NCBI GenBank assembly: GCA_016206405.1
Contig: JACQRQ010000004.1
Location: 1 to 11,891, forward strand
Direction: 5' to 3'
Source of the DNA: Elusimicrobiota bacterium
GTDB lineage: Bacteria > Elusimicrobiota > Elusimicrobia > O2-12-FULL-59-9
Length of the DNA: 11,891 nucleotides
The notes under the pieces are model-generated. The model was given only the letters and a program-made list of their open reading frames with translations. It did no database searches and was not told where the DNA came from. Shown in pieces: positions 1-7,885 of the stretch; the stretch's first letter is position 1; each line of letters begins with the position of its first letter. Position numbers and translations under genes: made by a program.

Positions 1-2
1 AC

Positions 3-1112
3 GAAATAGGGCGCAGCGCGGACACGGCGCTTTCCCAAACCTCCCCGGCCGATGGCGCCTCGGACAACAACGCCAATTCGGGCTTGAATCCCCGCTACAC
101 CTTTGAGACTTTCGTGGTGGGACCGTCCAACCGCTTCGCCCACGCCACGGCCGAGGCCATCGTCAAAAACCCGGGACGGCAGTTTAATCCTTTCGTCATC
201 TACGGCGGCGTCGGCCTGGGCAAAACCCACCTGATGTGCGCCCTGGGACATGCGCTGATCAAGGATAATCCCAGGACGCGGGTCTTTTACGCCACTTCGG
301 AGGGTTTCGTCAACGAATTCATCGATTCCATACGCTACGACCGGACCAATGATTTCCGCAATAAATACCGCAAGCTGGATTGCCTGCTCATCGACGATAT
401 TCAATTTTTGATAGGCAAAGGGCGCAGCGAGGAGGAATTTTTTTATACCTTCAACGCTTTATTCGACTCCCAAAAGCAGATCATCTTGACCTCGGACCGG
501 GCGCCCAAGGAAATGAGCCCTTTGGAAAGGCGGCTCATCTCCCGGCTGGAATGGGGAGTGGTGGCCGACATCAAGCCCCCCGAGTTGGAAACGCGCATCG
601 CGATCCTGCGCAAGAAGGCGGAGGCGGAGAAGCTCTACATGCCCGACGACGTCATCCTTTACATCGCCGACCGCATTAAATCCAACATCCGCGAATTGGA
701 AGGATCCCTCATCCGGGTTGGGGCCTACGCTTCGGCGACCGCAAGCCCGTTGTCGGTGGACGTCGCCAAAGAAGTGCTCAAGGACGCCCAGGGAGACAGC
801 GACTCCGAAGGCTCCATCAACATCAAGACCATCCAAAAGGTGGTCGCCCGAAAATACCACCTGCAGGTGGCGGACTTAAAGTCCAAGATCCGCAGCGACA
901 ATATCGCCTTGCCCCGGCAGATCGCCATGTATCTGGCTCGCCAATTGACTTCCATGTCTACGACGGATATCGGCACGTCTTTCGGCGGCAGGGATCATAC
1001 CACGGTTTTGCACTCCCTCAACAAGATCAAGGGCAAGATGGAAAACGACATCTATTTTGTGCAGATGATCAATCAACTCATGGAAGAGGTGAAAAAAGAG
1101 GAAAATCCGTGA
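3..1112 (+). CDS. dnaA: Chromosomal replication initiator protein DnaA (5' partial)
   Basis: DnaA binds DnaA boxes at oriC as an ATP-bound oligomer, opens the duplex and recruits the helicase. The reading frame is open from base 3, so the gene enters from outside the window: about 369 residues are visible, and domain I plus part of the linker (roughly 80-90 residues by family length) are missing. The TTG at 84 lies in the linker and is not a plausible true start. Just after it the AAA+ domain begins (NPRYTFETFVVGPSNRFAHA). Walker A GGVGLGKTH is encoded at about 204-230 and Walker B LLIDDIQ at about 384-404. An arginine-rich sensor region (PLERRLISRLEWG) follows. The C-terminal domain IV carries the DnaA signature GGRDHTTVLHS near nt 984-1016. 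dnaN follows after a 147-base gap with DnaA boxes, the classical arrangement. Confidence 0.97.
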   Translation, partial: EIGRSADTALSQTSPADGASDNNANSGLNPRYTFETFVVGPSNRFAHATAEAIVKNPGRQFNPFVIYGGVGLGKTHLMCALGHALIKDNPRTRVFYATSEGFVNEFIDSIRYDRTNDFRNKYRKLDCLLIDDIQFLIGKGRSEEEFFYTFNALFDSQKQIILTSDRAPKEMSPLERRLISRLEWGVVADIKPPELETRIAILRKKAEAEKLYMPDDVILYIADRIKSNIRELEGSLIRVGAYASATASPLSVDVAKEVLKDAQGDSDSEGSINIKTIQKVVARKYHLQVADLKSKIRSDNIALPRQIAMYLARQLTSMSTTDIGTSFGGRDHTTVLHSLNKIKGKMENDIYFVQMINQLMEEVKKEENP

Positions 1113-1259
1113 ATAACTCGTCGCGTTTGTTGATAACGCAGCGCGCTGTGCAAAGCCTGGAAGAAAAATTATACCTTTCCACAGGCGGGCGCCGGTTTTC
1201 TCGCCGTCAATTCACAATTCTCGCCTTATCCACAGACCTACAAAGAGGACTACGCATTT
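1113..1259. other. Candidate oriC / DnaA-box cluster between dnaA and dnaN
   Basis: This 147-base gap contains a perfect DnaA box TTATCCACA at 1226-1234 (+ strand). An inverted near-match, TGTTGATAA, lies at 1128-1136 (complement TTATCAACA, one mismatch to the same box). Weaker + strand candidates are CTTTCCACA at 1175-1183 and CAATTCACA at 1208-1216, each with two mismatches. An AT-rich patch runs from about 1161 to 1174. Origins commonly lie beside dnaA, and the dnaA–dnaN gap is a frequent site. With one perfect box this may be only part of the origin, or a site for dnaN autoregulation by DnaA. The region upstream of dnaA, outside the window, could hold the main cluster. Confidence 0.6.
1226..1234 (+). 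promoter_or_regulatory. Perfect DnaA box TTATCCACA
   Basis: The nonamer TTATCCACA matches the bacterial DnaA-box consensus exactly and lies 25 bases before the dnaN start codon. It could serve origin function, DnaA control of dnaN transcription, or both. Confidence 0.75.
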
Positions 1260-2369
1260 ATGAAAGTAACATTCACTAAAGAAGCGTTGTTGAAAGGAGT
1301 GCAAACCATACAGGCCACTCTCTCGGCCAGAACGACTTTGCCGATACTGCACAACTTCCTGATGGAAACGGACGATTCCAGGGTTAAAATAGTATCCACC
1401 GACCTGGAGATGGGGGTCCGCTGCTACTTGCCCACGGAGGTGATCACCCCCGGCAGCATCACCATTCCGGCCAAAAAGCTTTCGGATATCATCCACAGCC
1501 TGCCGGAGGGCAAGGATATAGACCTATTTGTCGATTCCAACAACAAAGTTCACATCAAGAGCGGGAAAGCCCGTTTTTGGGTGGCCGGCGCGCCGAAATC
1601 GGAATATCCCGTCATTCCCGAGTTCATCAAGGAAGGAGCCTTCACCATTCCGGCGCTGACTTTGGCCGAGATGATCAAAAAGACGATATTCGCCGTTTCC
1701 ACAGATGAGACGCGCTACGTTCTCAACGGCTTGTTGTGGAAAGCGGAAGGCGGAACCCTGCGGATGGTGGCCACCGACGGCCGCCGCCTGGCTTCCGTGG
1801 TTGAGAAAGGCATCCCAAAAGATAAAAAATTTAAAGTGATCGTTCCCACCAAGGTGCTTCAGGAGTTCATCCGTTTGGCGGGCGCCGATGACGTGGACGA
1901 GCAGGAGCAGGCCACGGTCAGCGTCCAAGAGAACCAAATCAGCTTCCAGTTCGACGACAAGGTGCTGGTGTCGCGCCTAGTGGAAGGATCCTTCCCGAAT
2001 TACGAGCAGGTGATTCCCTCAAAAAAAGATATTCAAGTGAAGATAAAATGCGATGATTTGCTGGGCATCACCAAGCGGGCCTCGCTTTGCACGGCGGAAA
2101 GGGGAGGGGCGGTCAAATATCAGTTCAAAGAAGGTCTCTTGCACGTGACCGCGTCCTCTCAAAACATCGAGTTCGAGGACGAAATAGACATCAACTACCA
2201 TGGGAAGCCCTTCATCATCTCTTTCAATCCTCTTTTCATCATTGATTTTCTAAAAAACAACCGCTTGGCGGAAGTGGTCTGCAGCCTGACGACGCCGCTC
2301 AACCCGGCGCTGCTGGAGCCGGTCGATGACGACCGGGTCCAATACGTGGTGATGCCGCTGAGGTCTTAA
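1260..2369 (+). CDS. dnaN: DNA polymerase III subunit beta (sliding clamp)
   Basis: DnaN forms the ring-shaped homodimer that holds DNA polymerase III and other enzymes on DNA. The 369-residue length is normal for the family. The N-terminus MKVTFTKEALLKGVQTIQ and the segment RTTLPILHNFL are typical of clamp domain 1. Three tandem clamp domains span roughly residues 1-120, 125-250 and 252-369. The protein ends with VMPLRS, the usual C-terminal MPL signature that contributes to the peptide-binding pocket. The ATG at 1260 has a modest Shine-Dalgarno-like AGAGG at 1244-1248, with a somewhat long 11-base spacer. dciA follows after 6 bases, so the two are probably cotranscribed. Confidence 0.97.
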   Translation: MKVTFTKEALLKGVQTIQATLSARTTLPILHNFLMETDDSRVKIVSTDLEMGVRCYLPTEVITPGSITIPAKKLSDIIHSLPEGKDIDLFVDSNNKVHIKSGKARFWVAGAPKSEYPVIPEFIKEGAFTIPALTLAEMIKKTIFAVSTDETRYVLNGLLWKAEGGTLRMVATDGRRLASVVEKGIPKDKKFKVIVPTKVLQEFIRLAGADDVDEQEQATVSVQENQISFQFDDKVLVSRLVEGSFPNYEQVIPSKKDIQVKIKCDDLLGITKRASLCTAERGGAVKYQFKEGLLHVTASSQNIEFEDEIDINYHGKPFIISFNPLFIIDFLKNNRLAEVVCSLTTPLNPALLEPVDDDRVQYVVMPLRS

Positions 2370-2375
2370 AAAAAC

Positions 2376-2687
2376 ATGCCGCGGACGCGCAAGCCTCGCC
2401 GGCCCGTGTCCGGGCTGATGCCTTCCGGCTGGATCGCCACGAAGTGGATGAGCCGCCAAAGGGTGATGCCCGACAGGATGGCCGTCTTGGATTCGGTGTG
2501 GGAGAAAGAAATCGGTTTTTTGAGCCGGCACTGGAAATTGGAGGGCGTTCAGAGAGGAATTTTGTTCGTGAAGGTCCGCTCGGGCCCCGCGGCTCAGGAA
2601 TTAAAGCTCCGCAGCGCCGAAATCGTCAAGCAGCTCAATAAACATTTCAGCAATCCTTGGATCACGGGAATCCGCCAGGTCGTGTGA
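2376..2687 (+). CDS. dciA: DciA-like protein (DUF721), predicted replicative helicase loader
   Basis: A small basic protein of 103 residues resembling the DUF721/DciA family. The conserved core runs from about residue 38 to 103 (VLDSVWEKEIG, then GILFVKVRSGPAAQELKLRS, then IVKQLNKHF and a final ITGIRQVV). This follows the family pattern of a Trp-containing helix, short strands and an A-x-EL helix. DciA proteins are known to interact with DnaB and help operate the replicative helicase in the many bacteria without DnaC or DnaI. The position between dnaN and gyrB, in the slot often held by recF or recF plus DUF721, supports the call. Spacing is 6 bases from dnaN and 8 bases to the longest gyrB start. 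No strong Shine-Dalgarno precedes the ATG (GAGG at 2360-2363 is 12 bases away), so translational coupling to dnaN is likely. The N-terminal arginine-rich tail is short. Confidence 0.82.
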   Translation: MPRTRKPRRPVSGLMPSGWIATKWMSRQRVMPDRMAVLDSVWEKEIGFLSRHWKLEGVQRGILFVKVRSGPAAQELKLRSAEIVKQLNKHFSNPWITGIRQVV

Positions 2688-2695
2688 TCGTTTAG

Positions 2696-5302
2696 ATGAC
2701 GAAAAAAATAAAATCGCAAAGCGGCTTCAACGGCCGGAACAAAAAGGCGGCTGATAAGGTCCCGGCCAAAAAGGGGAAAAAAATGTCACCAGAAACCGTC
2801 GTCAACGAGCCGATAGACGTCAAGAAGGGCAAAATTTCCGAGAAATACGACGCGTCCAAAATACAGGTGCTGGAAGGCCTGGAAGCCGTGCGGCGGCGAC
2901 CCGCCATGTATATCGGCTCCACTTCCTTGAAGGGGCTGCACCACTTGGTGTACGAGACCGTGGACAACTCGGTCGACGAGGTGCTGGCCGGCTACTGCAA
3001 AAACATCCAAGTGACGCTGCATGTCGGCAACGCCGTCACCGTGGTGGACGACGGCCGCGGCATCCCGGTGGACACGATGACGGAGGTCCGAGACCCCAAG
3101 CTCAAAGGCAAGTCCGCGCTCGAGGTGGTGATGACGGTGCTGCACGCTGGGGGCAAATTCGACAAGAGCTCTTATAAAGTGTCGGGCGGCCTTCACGGCG
3201 TGGGCATTTCCGTCGTCAACGCGCTGAGCGAGTGGCTGGAGGTGGAAGTCTACCGAGACGGCAACATCTATAAGCAGACCTACGCCAAGGGAACGCCCAA
3301 GTCGGGAGTTCAAATCGCCGGCAAGACGGACGACCGGGGCACCAAGGTCAAGTTCATGCCCGACACCGAGATTTTTGACGGCCACCAATTTTCCTTCGAC
3401 GTTTTGTCCAAGCGCTTGCGGGAGCTGGCGTTTTTAAATGCCGGCACGCGCATCACGCTCATCGACGAGCGCGACGAGAAAAAACACTCCTTCCACTATG
3501 AAGGCGGCCTCACCCAATTCGTCAAGTTCTTAAACGCCAATAAGAGCGTCATGCACGAGCAGCCCATCAGCTTCACCAAGGAACGGGAAGGCATCATCGT
3601 CGATTGCTCGATTCAATACAACGGCGACTACTCCGAGCAGATTTTCACCTTCGTCAACAACATCAACACCATCGAGGGCGGCACGCACTTGGCGGGCTTT
3701 CGTTCCGCGCTGACGCGCATCATCAACGATTACATCAAGAAAAGCGGCGTCAAGACCAAGATCACCTCCATCACCGGCGACGACGTGCGCGAGGGCCTGA
3801 CGGCGGTGCTCTCCGTCAAAGTGCCCAACCCGCAGTTTGAGGGACAGACCAAAACCAAGCTGGGCAACGCGGAAGTGGAGGGCATCGTCAAGTCGATCGC
3901 CGGCGAGGCGCTGGCCATCGTGTTCGAAGAGCATCCCCAGACGGCCAAAGCCATCGCTTTCAAATCCATCCAGGCCGCGGAGGCGCGCGAGGCGGCCCGC
4001 AAAGCCAAGGAAATCAGCCGCCGCAAAGGCGTGTTCGGAGACTCCTCGCTGCCCGGCAAACTGGCCGATTGCCAGGAAAGGGACCCGGACAAATCCGAGC
4101 TTTTTATCGTGGAGGGAGATTCGGCCGGAGGCTCGGCCAAGCAGGGAAGAGACCGGGTGTTTCAGGCCATTTTGCCCATCAAGGGAAAAATATTAAACGT
4201 GGAAAAGGCGCGCCTGGTAAAAATACTCTCCAACGAGGAAATCCGCACGCTGGTGACGGCCATCGGCTGCGGCATCGGCGGGGACGACGGCGGCATGGTC
4301 ATGGACAAGCTCCGCTACCACCGCCTCATCATCATGGCCGACGCCGACGTGGACGGTCAGCACATCCGGACGCTTTTGCTGACCCTGTTTTACCGACAAA
4401 TGAAGCCGCTCATAGAAAACGGCAACATTTACATCGCGCAGCCGCCGCTTTACAGGGTGAAGAAGGGAAAGAAGGAGATGTATCTCGACAACGAGGAGAA
4501 AATGGAACAGTGGCTTTTGAAGGAGGGCGTGTCCTCCGTCGAGGTGCTGCTGCGCCGCGGCAAGAAATTCGAGACGCTGGAATTCGACGCCTTCCAAAAG
4601 CTCTTGGGCCTGCTGGTGGACGTCGAGAAGCTCTCGCACCACATGCTGATCAAAAGCTTGAAGATGGCCGATTTTCTGGCCTTCAAAGCCAAGGAACGGC
4701 TGCCGCTCTACCGCATCGAAGAGGAGGACGGGAGCTACCGCTATTTCTTCACCGAGAAGGAATGGAGGTCTTTCGAGGAAGAGTACGTCCGCAAGCGCCG
4801 GGAGAAAATGCAGAAAGAGCTGGCCGCCTCGGGGGAGCAGGACGTTTCCGCCGGCGAAATGGCCGATGATTTGGGCTCCGAGATGCAGGACCTATGGGAG
4901 CTCTCCAAGCTCGACGGCTTGGGCGAGCAACTCAAAAAATTCGACGTGGGCTTGGCGCAGTATGAGCCCGTGCCCGTGGACGAAAAGACGCCGGTTTTGC
5001 TGCAGGTAAAAACTGAAAAGTCGGAAACGCCGGTTTACAGCCTGAGCGGGCTTTTGGAGGCCATCCGCGACGCCGGGCGCCAGGGCGCCGTCATCCAAAG
5101 GTACAAAGGCTTGGGAGAAATGAACCCGGAGCAGCTTTGGGAAACGACCATGGACCCCAAGCGCCGGAAGCTTTTGAAGGTCAACCTGGAAGACGCCGTC
5201 GGCGCCGAGAAAATATTCACCACCTTGATGGGCGACAAGGTGGAGCCGCGGCGATTGTTCATCGAGGAAAACGCTCTCAACGTGAAGAATTTGGACATAT
5301 AA
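2696..5302 (+). CDS. gyrB: DNA gyrase subunit B
   Basis: GyrB is the ATPase and TOPRIM subunit of gyrase and pairs with GyrA encoded next. In the 868-residue frame the GHKL ATPase domain shows E87 (catalytic Glu, in YETVDN), N91, the DDGRGIP motif and the GGLHGVG lid at 164-170. QTKTKLGN lies at 384-391. The TOPRIM domain has EGDSAGG at 473-479 and DADVDG at 549-554. A large insert of roughly 200 residues (about 590-795) separates YIAQPPLYRVKKGK from IQRYKGLGEMNPEQLW. It sits where Gram-negative GyrBs such as that of E. coli carry their extra domain. The start is uncertain. The ATG at 2696 has no Shine-Dalgarno and gives a Lys-rich extension. The ATG at 2783 (Met30) has AGGGG at 2772-2776, 6 bases upstream, and gives 839 residues with a more usual N-terminus. 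I list the longer form but find 2783 at least as likely. Confidence 0.97.
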   Translation: MTKKIKSQSGFNGRNKKAADKVPAKKGKKMSPETVVNEPIDVKKGKISEKYDASKIQVLEGLEAVRRRPAMYIGSTSLKGLHHLVYETVDNSVDEVLAGYCKNIQVTLHVGNAVTVVDDGRGIPVDTMTEVRDPKLKGKSALEVVMTVLHAGGKFDKSSYKVSGGLHGVGISVVNALSEWLEVEVYRDGNIYKQTYAKGTPKSGVQIAGKTDDRGTKVKFMPDTEIFDGHQFSFDVLSKRLRELAFLNAGTRITLIDERDEKKHSFHYEGGLTQFVKFLNANKSVMHEQPISFTKEREGIIVDCSIQYNGDYSEQIFTFVNNINTIEGGTHLAGFRSALTRIINDYIKKSGVKTKITSITGDDVREGLTAVLSVKVPNPQFEGQTKTKLGNAEVEGIVKSIAGEALAIVFEEHPQTAKAIAFKSIQAAEAREAARKAKEISRRKGVFGDSSLPGKLADCQERDPDKSELFIVEGDSAGGSAKQGRDRVFQAILPIKGKILNVEKARLVKILSNEEIRTLVTAIGCGIGGDDGGMVMDKLRYHRLIIMADADVDGQHIRTLLLTLFYRQMKPLIENGNIYIAQPPLYRVKKGKKEMYLDNEEKMEQWLLKEGVSSVEVLLRRGKKFETLEFDAFQKLLGLLVDVEKLSHHMLIKSLKMADFLAFKAKERLPLYRIEEEDGSYRYFFTEKEWRSFEEEYVRKRREKMQKELAASGEQDVSAGEMADDLGSEMQDLWELSKLDGLGEQLKKFDVGLAQYEPVPVDEKTPVLLQVKTEKSETPVYSLSGLLEAIRDAGRQGAVIQRYKGLGEMNPEQLWETTMDPKRRKLLKVNLEDAVGAEKIFTTLMGDKVEPRRLFIEENALNVKNLDI

Positions 5303-5419
5303 AGAAGGCAAGTGGTAGAGTGGCAAAGGGGAGAGTGGACCAGGGGGACAGTGGTAGAGTGGTAGAGTGGAACGGCGGGGGAGTGAGTGACGTGGGAAAA
5401 AAAGAAGTAGGGAGAATTT
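5303..5419. repeat. AGTGGTAN tandem repeat tract, gyrB–gyrA spacer
   Basis: The spacer carries degenerate tandem copies of an 8-base unit AGTGGTAG. AAGTGGTAGAGTGG lies at 5310-5323, beginning 7 bases after the gyrB stop codon. A run of two and a half units fills 5350-5370, and looser GAGTGG/GAGTGAGTG copies lie nearby. The same 14-mer recurs exactly at 10189-10202 and 10211-10224, and inverted at 10325-10338, in the rtcB–serS spacer. I see no coding potential or intrinsic terminator here. The gyrA Shine-Dalgarno AGGGAG (5409-5414) lies at the 3' end. This looks like a dispersed intergenic repeat family. Confidence 0.85.
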
Positions 5420-7885
5420 ATGGCTAAAGCGGAAAACCCTTTGGAGCAGGAGCCGGCCGGCAACATCCTTCCGTGCGACATCGGCGAGGAGATGAAGTCC
5501 TCGTACATCGATTACGCGATGAGCGTCATCGTTGGCCGCGCGCTGCCCGACGTCCGCGACGGCTTGAAGCCGGTCCATCGCCGCATTCTCTACACGATGG
5601 ACGAGATGGGCCTAAAGCACAGCCGCGCCTACAAAAAGAGCGCGCGCGTGGTCGGAGACGTTCTTGGAAAATACCATCCTCACGGCGACATGGCGGTTTA
5701 CGACGCCATGGTCCGCATGGTGCAGGAATTTTCGCTGCGCCAGCCCCTGGTGGACGGGCAGGGAAATTTCGGCTCCATCGACGGCGACCCCCCCGCCGCC
5801 TACCGCTACACCGAGGTCCGCCTGGCGGAGGTGGCCGACGAGCTTTTAGCCGACATCGACAAAGGCACGGTGGACTTCGTCCCGAATTTTGACGGTTCCA
5901 CGTCCGAGCCCACGGTGCTGCCCGGAAAGCTGCCCAACCTGCTTTTAAACGGCTCCAGCGGCATCGCCGTCGGCATGGCCACCAACTTTCCTCCGCACAA
6001 TCTTACCGAGATTTGCCAGGCCGTGGCCGCCGTCATCGAAAACCCGCAGACCGAAACCAAGGATTTGCTCAAGATCATGAAGGGCCCGGATTTTCCGACC
6101 GCCGGCATCGTGCGCGGCAAGCAAGGCATCCGCGATTATTTCGAGACCGGCCGCGGCTCCGTCCGCATCCAGGCCAAGACGGAAATTGAGGAGATTAAAG
6201 GCAACCGCCAAGCCATCATCGTGACCGAGCTGCCGTATCAGGTCAACAAGTCCCTGCTGCTTGAAAACATCGCGGAGCTGGTGCGGGACAAAAAAATCAC
6301 CGACATTTCCGACATCCGCGACGAGTCGGACCGCCGCGGCATGCGCATCGTCATCGAAATCAAGCGCGACGGCCACGCCCAGGTCGTCTTGAACCAGCTC
6401 TACAAGCACACGCAGATGGAAACGAGCTTCGGCGTGATTTTGCTGGCGCTGGTCGACGGGCGGCCGCGCGTGCTTTCCATCCGGGAAGTCATCAACCAGT
6501 ACATCCGCCACCGCAAAATCGTGGTCACGCGCCGCGCCCAGTTTGAGCTTAAAAAGGCGCAGGACCGCGCCCACATTTTGGAAGGCTTTTTGATCGCCAT
6601 CAAAAATCTCGACCAGGTCATCAAGATCATCCGCGGCTCCGACAACGCCGACGCGGCGCGGGCGAAATTGATTTCCGTGTTCGAGCTCACCCGCATCCAG
6701 GCTCAGGCGATTTTGGACATGCGCCTGCACCAGCTCACCCGCCTTGAGGAAAAGGCGGTGCAGGAGGAATATAAGGCGCTGTTGGACCTTATCCGCGAGC
6801 TCAAGGCCGTCCTGGCCGATCCTAAGAAGGTGCTGCAGATCATCGTCAAGGAGCTTAAAGAGATCCAGGAGAAGTACGGCTCCCCCCGGCGCACCCAGAT
6901 CACGGCGGAGGGCTCCGAGCTGACGTTGGAGGACATCATCGCCGACGAAGAAGTGGTGGTCACCTTGTCCCACGCCGGCTACGTCAAGCGCCTGCCGATA
7001 GACACCTACCGGGCGCAGAACCGCGGCGGCAAGGGCGTGACGGGCATGGACGTCCGGGAGCAGGATTTCATCGAGCATCTATTCATCACCAACACCCACG
7101 CGACGGTCCTATTTTTTACCACGCGGGGAAAGGTCTATTCGATCAAGGTGTATGAGCTGCCGGACGCGGGCCGCACCGGCAGGGGCAAGGCGGTGATCAA
7201 CCTGATCAATCTGGCGCCGCAGGAGAAGATCACCTCCGTGATCTCCATCCGCACCTTTGAGGGCGGCAAGGACAAGCAGGCCTTCCTGTCGATGTGCACC
7301 CGCAACGGGGTGGTCAAGAAGACGCCGCTGTCGGATTTCGACAATATCCGGCGCACGGGCATCACGGCGGTGACTCTCGAGGAAGGCGACGTGTTGGTGG
7401 ACGTCAGGCACACCGACGGCGCGCATGAGCTGATGATCGGGACGCAGCAGGGAATGTCGATACGTTTTTCCGAAAAGGACATCCGCCCGATGGGCCGGGC
7501 CGCCAAGGGCGTGCGCGGCATCAAGCTCGGCAAAGAGGACCGGGTGGTCGGCATGGAGTCCGCGGCCGAAAAATCCGCGAAAACGCTGTTGACCGTCACG
7601 CGCAACGGTTTTGGAAAGCGCACCGAGCTTTCGGAGTACCGGGGGCAGCACCGCGGGGGGCGCGGCGTCATCACCATCAAGGCCACGGAGAGAAACGGCG
7701 ACGTGATCGGCATCAAGCTCGTCGATGACAAGGACGATTTGATGATCATGTCCGAACAGGGCATGATGGTGCGCCTGCACTGCAAGGACATCAACACCAT
7801 TTCCCGCAACACCCAGGGCGTGCGGCTCGTTCGTCTGGAGGCGGGCGACCTGGTGGCCGAAGTGGAGCCCGTGGTTGTCGAATAA
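5420..7885 (+). CDS. gyrA: DNA gyrase subunit A
   Basis: GyrA is the DNA cleavage and rejoining subunit of gyrase. The 821-residue length is normal. The N-terminal breakage-reunion domain has the catalytic tyrosine Y130 in AYRYTEVRL. The quinolone-determining segment is GKYHPHGDMAVYD (residues 84-96): the position equal to E. coli Ser83 is Met91, while the acidic residue (Asp87 in E. coli) is kept as Asp95. A coiled-coil tower region follows around 365-490. The C-terminal beta-pinwheel starts near 505 and carries a GyrA box, QNRGGKG, at 533-539, plus a related HRGGRG at 744-749. This supports gyrase rather than ParC of topoisomerase IV. The ATG at 5420 has Shine-Dalgarno AGGGAG at 5409-5414, 5 bases upstream. 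The repeat-bearing spacer separates it from gyrB, and archease starts within its last codons. Confidence 0.97.
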   Translation: MAKAENPLEQEPAGNILPCDIGEEMKSSYIDYAMSVIVGRALPDVRDGLKPVHRRILYTMDEMGLKHSRAYKKSARVVGDVLGKYHPHGDMAVYDAMVRMVQEFSLRQPLVDGQGNFGSIDGDPPAAYRYTEVRLAEVADELLADIDKGTVDFVPNFDGSTSEPTVLPGKLPNLLLNGSSGIAVGMATNFPPHNLTEICQAVAAVIENPQTETKDLLKIMKGPDFPTAGIVRGKQGIRDYFETGRGSVRIQAKTEIEEIKGNRQAIIVTELPYQVNKSLLLENIAELVRDKKITDISDIRDESDRRGMRIVIEIKRDGHAQVVLNQLYKHTQMETSFGVILLALVDGRPRVLSIREVINQYIRHRKIVVTRRAQFELKKAQDRAHILEGFLIAIKNLDQVIKIIRGSDNADAARAKLISVFELTRIQAQAILDMRLHQLTRLEEKAVQEEYKALLDLIRELKAVLADPKKVLQIIVKELKEIQEKYGSPRRTQITAEGSELTLEDIIADEEVVVTLSHAGYVKRLPIDTYRAQNRGGKGVTGMDVREQDFIEHLFITNTHATVLFFTTRGKVYSIKVYELPDAGRTGRGKAVINLINLAPQEKITSVISIRTFEGGKDKQAFLSMCTRNGVVKKTPLSDFDNIRRTGITAVTLEEGDVLVDVRHTDGAHELMIGTQQGMSIRFSEKDIRPMGRAAKGVRGIKLGKEDRVVGMESAAEKSAKTLLTVTRNGFGKRTELSEYRGQHRGGRGVITIKATERNGDVIGIKLVDDKDDLMIMSEQGMMVRLHCKDINTISRNTQGVRLVRLEAGDLVAEVEPVVVE

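Noticed and set aside
84..86. TTG at 84 as the dnaA start codon.
   Set aside because: The same frame is open upstream to base 3, the site lies at the linker/AAA+ boundary, and DnaA needs domain I.
1127..1174. Promoter for dnaN with a -10 like TTATAC at 1169-1174.
   Set aside because: No acceptable -35 element lies at the right spacing; the match is within chance.
5945..7078. Long open frames on the minus strand opposite gyrA (377 codons) and opposite gyrB, serS and rtcB.
   Set aside because: They lie antiparallel to strongly conserved genes in GC-rich DNA, resemble no known family in composition, and are explained by codon bias of the real genes.
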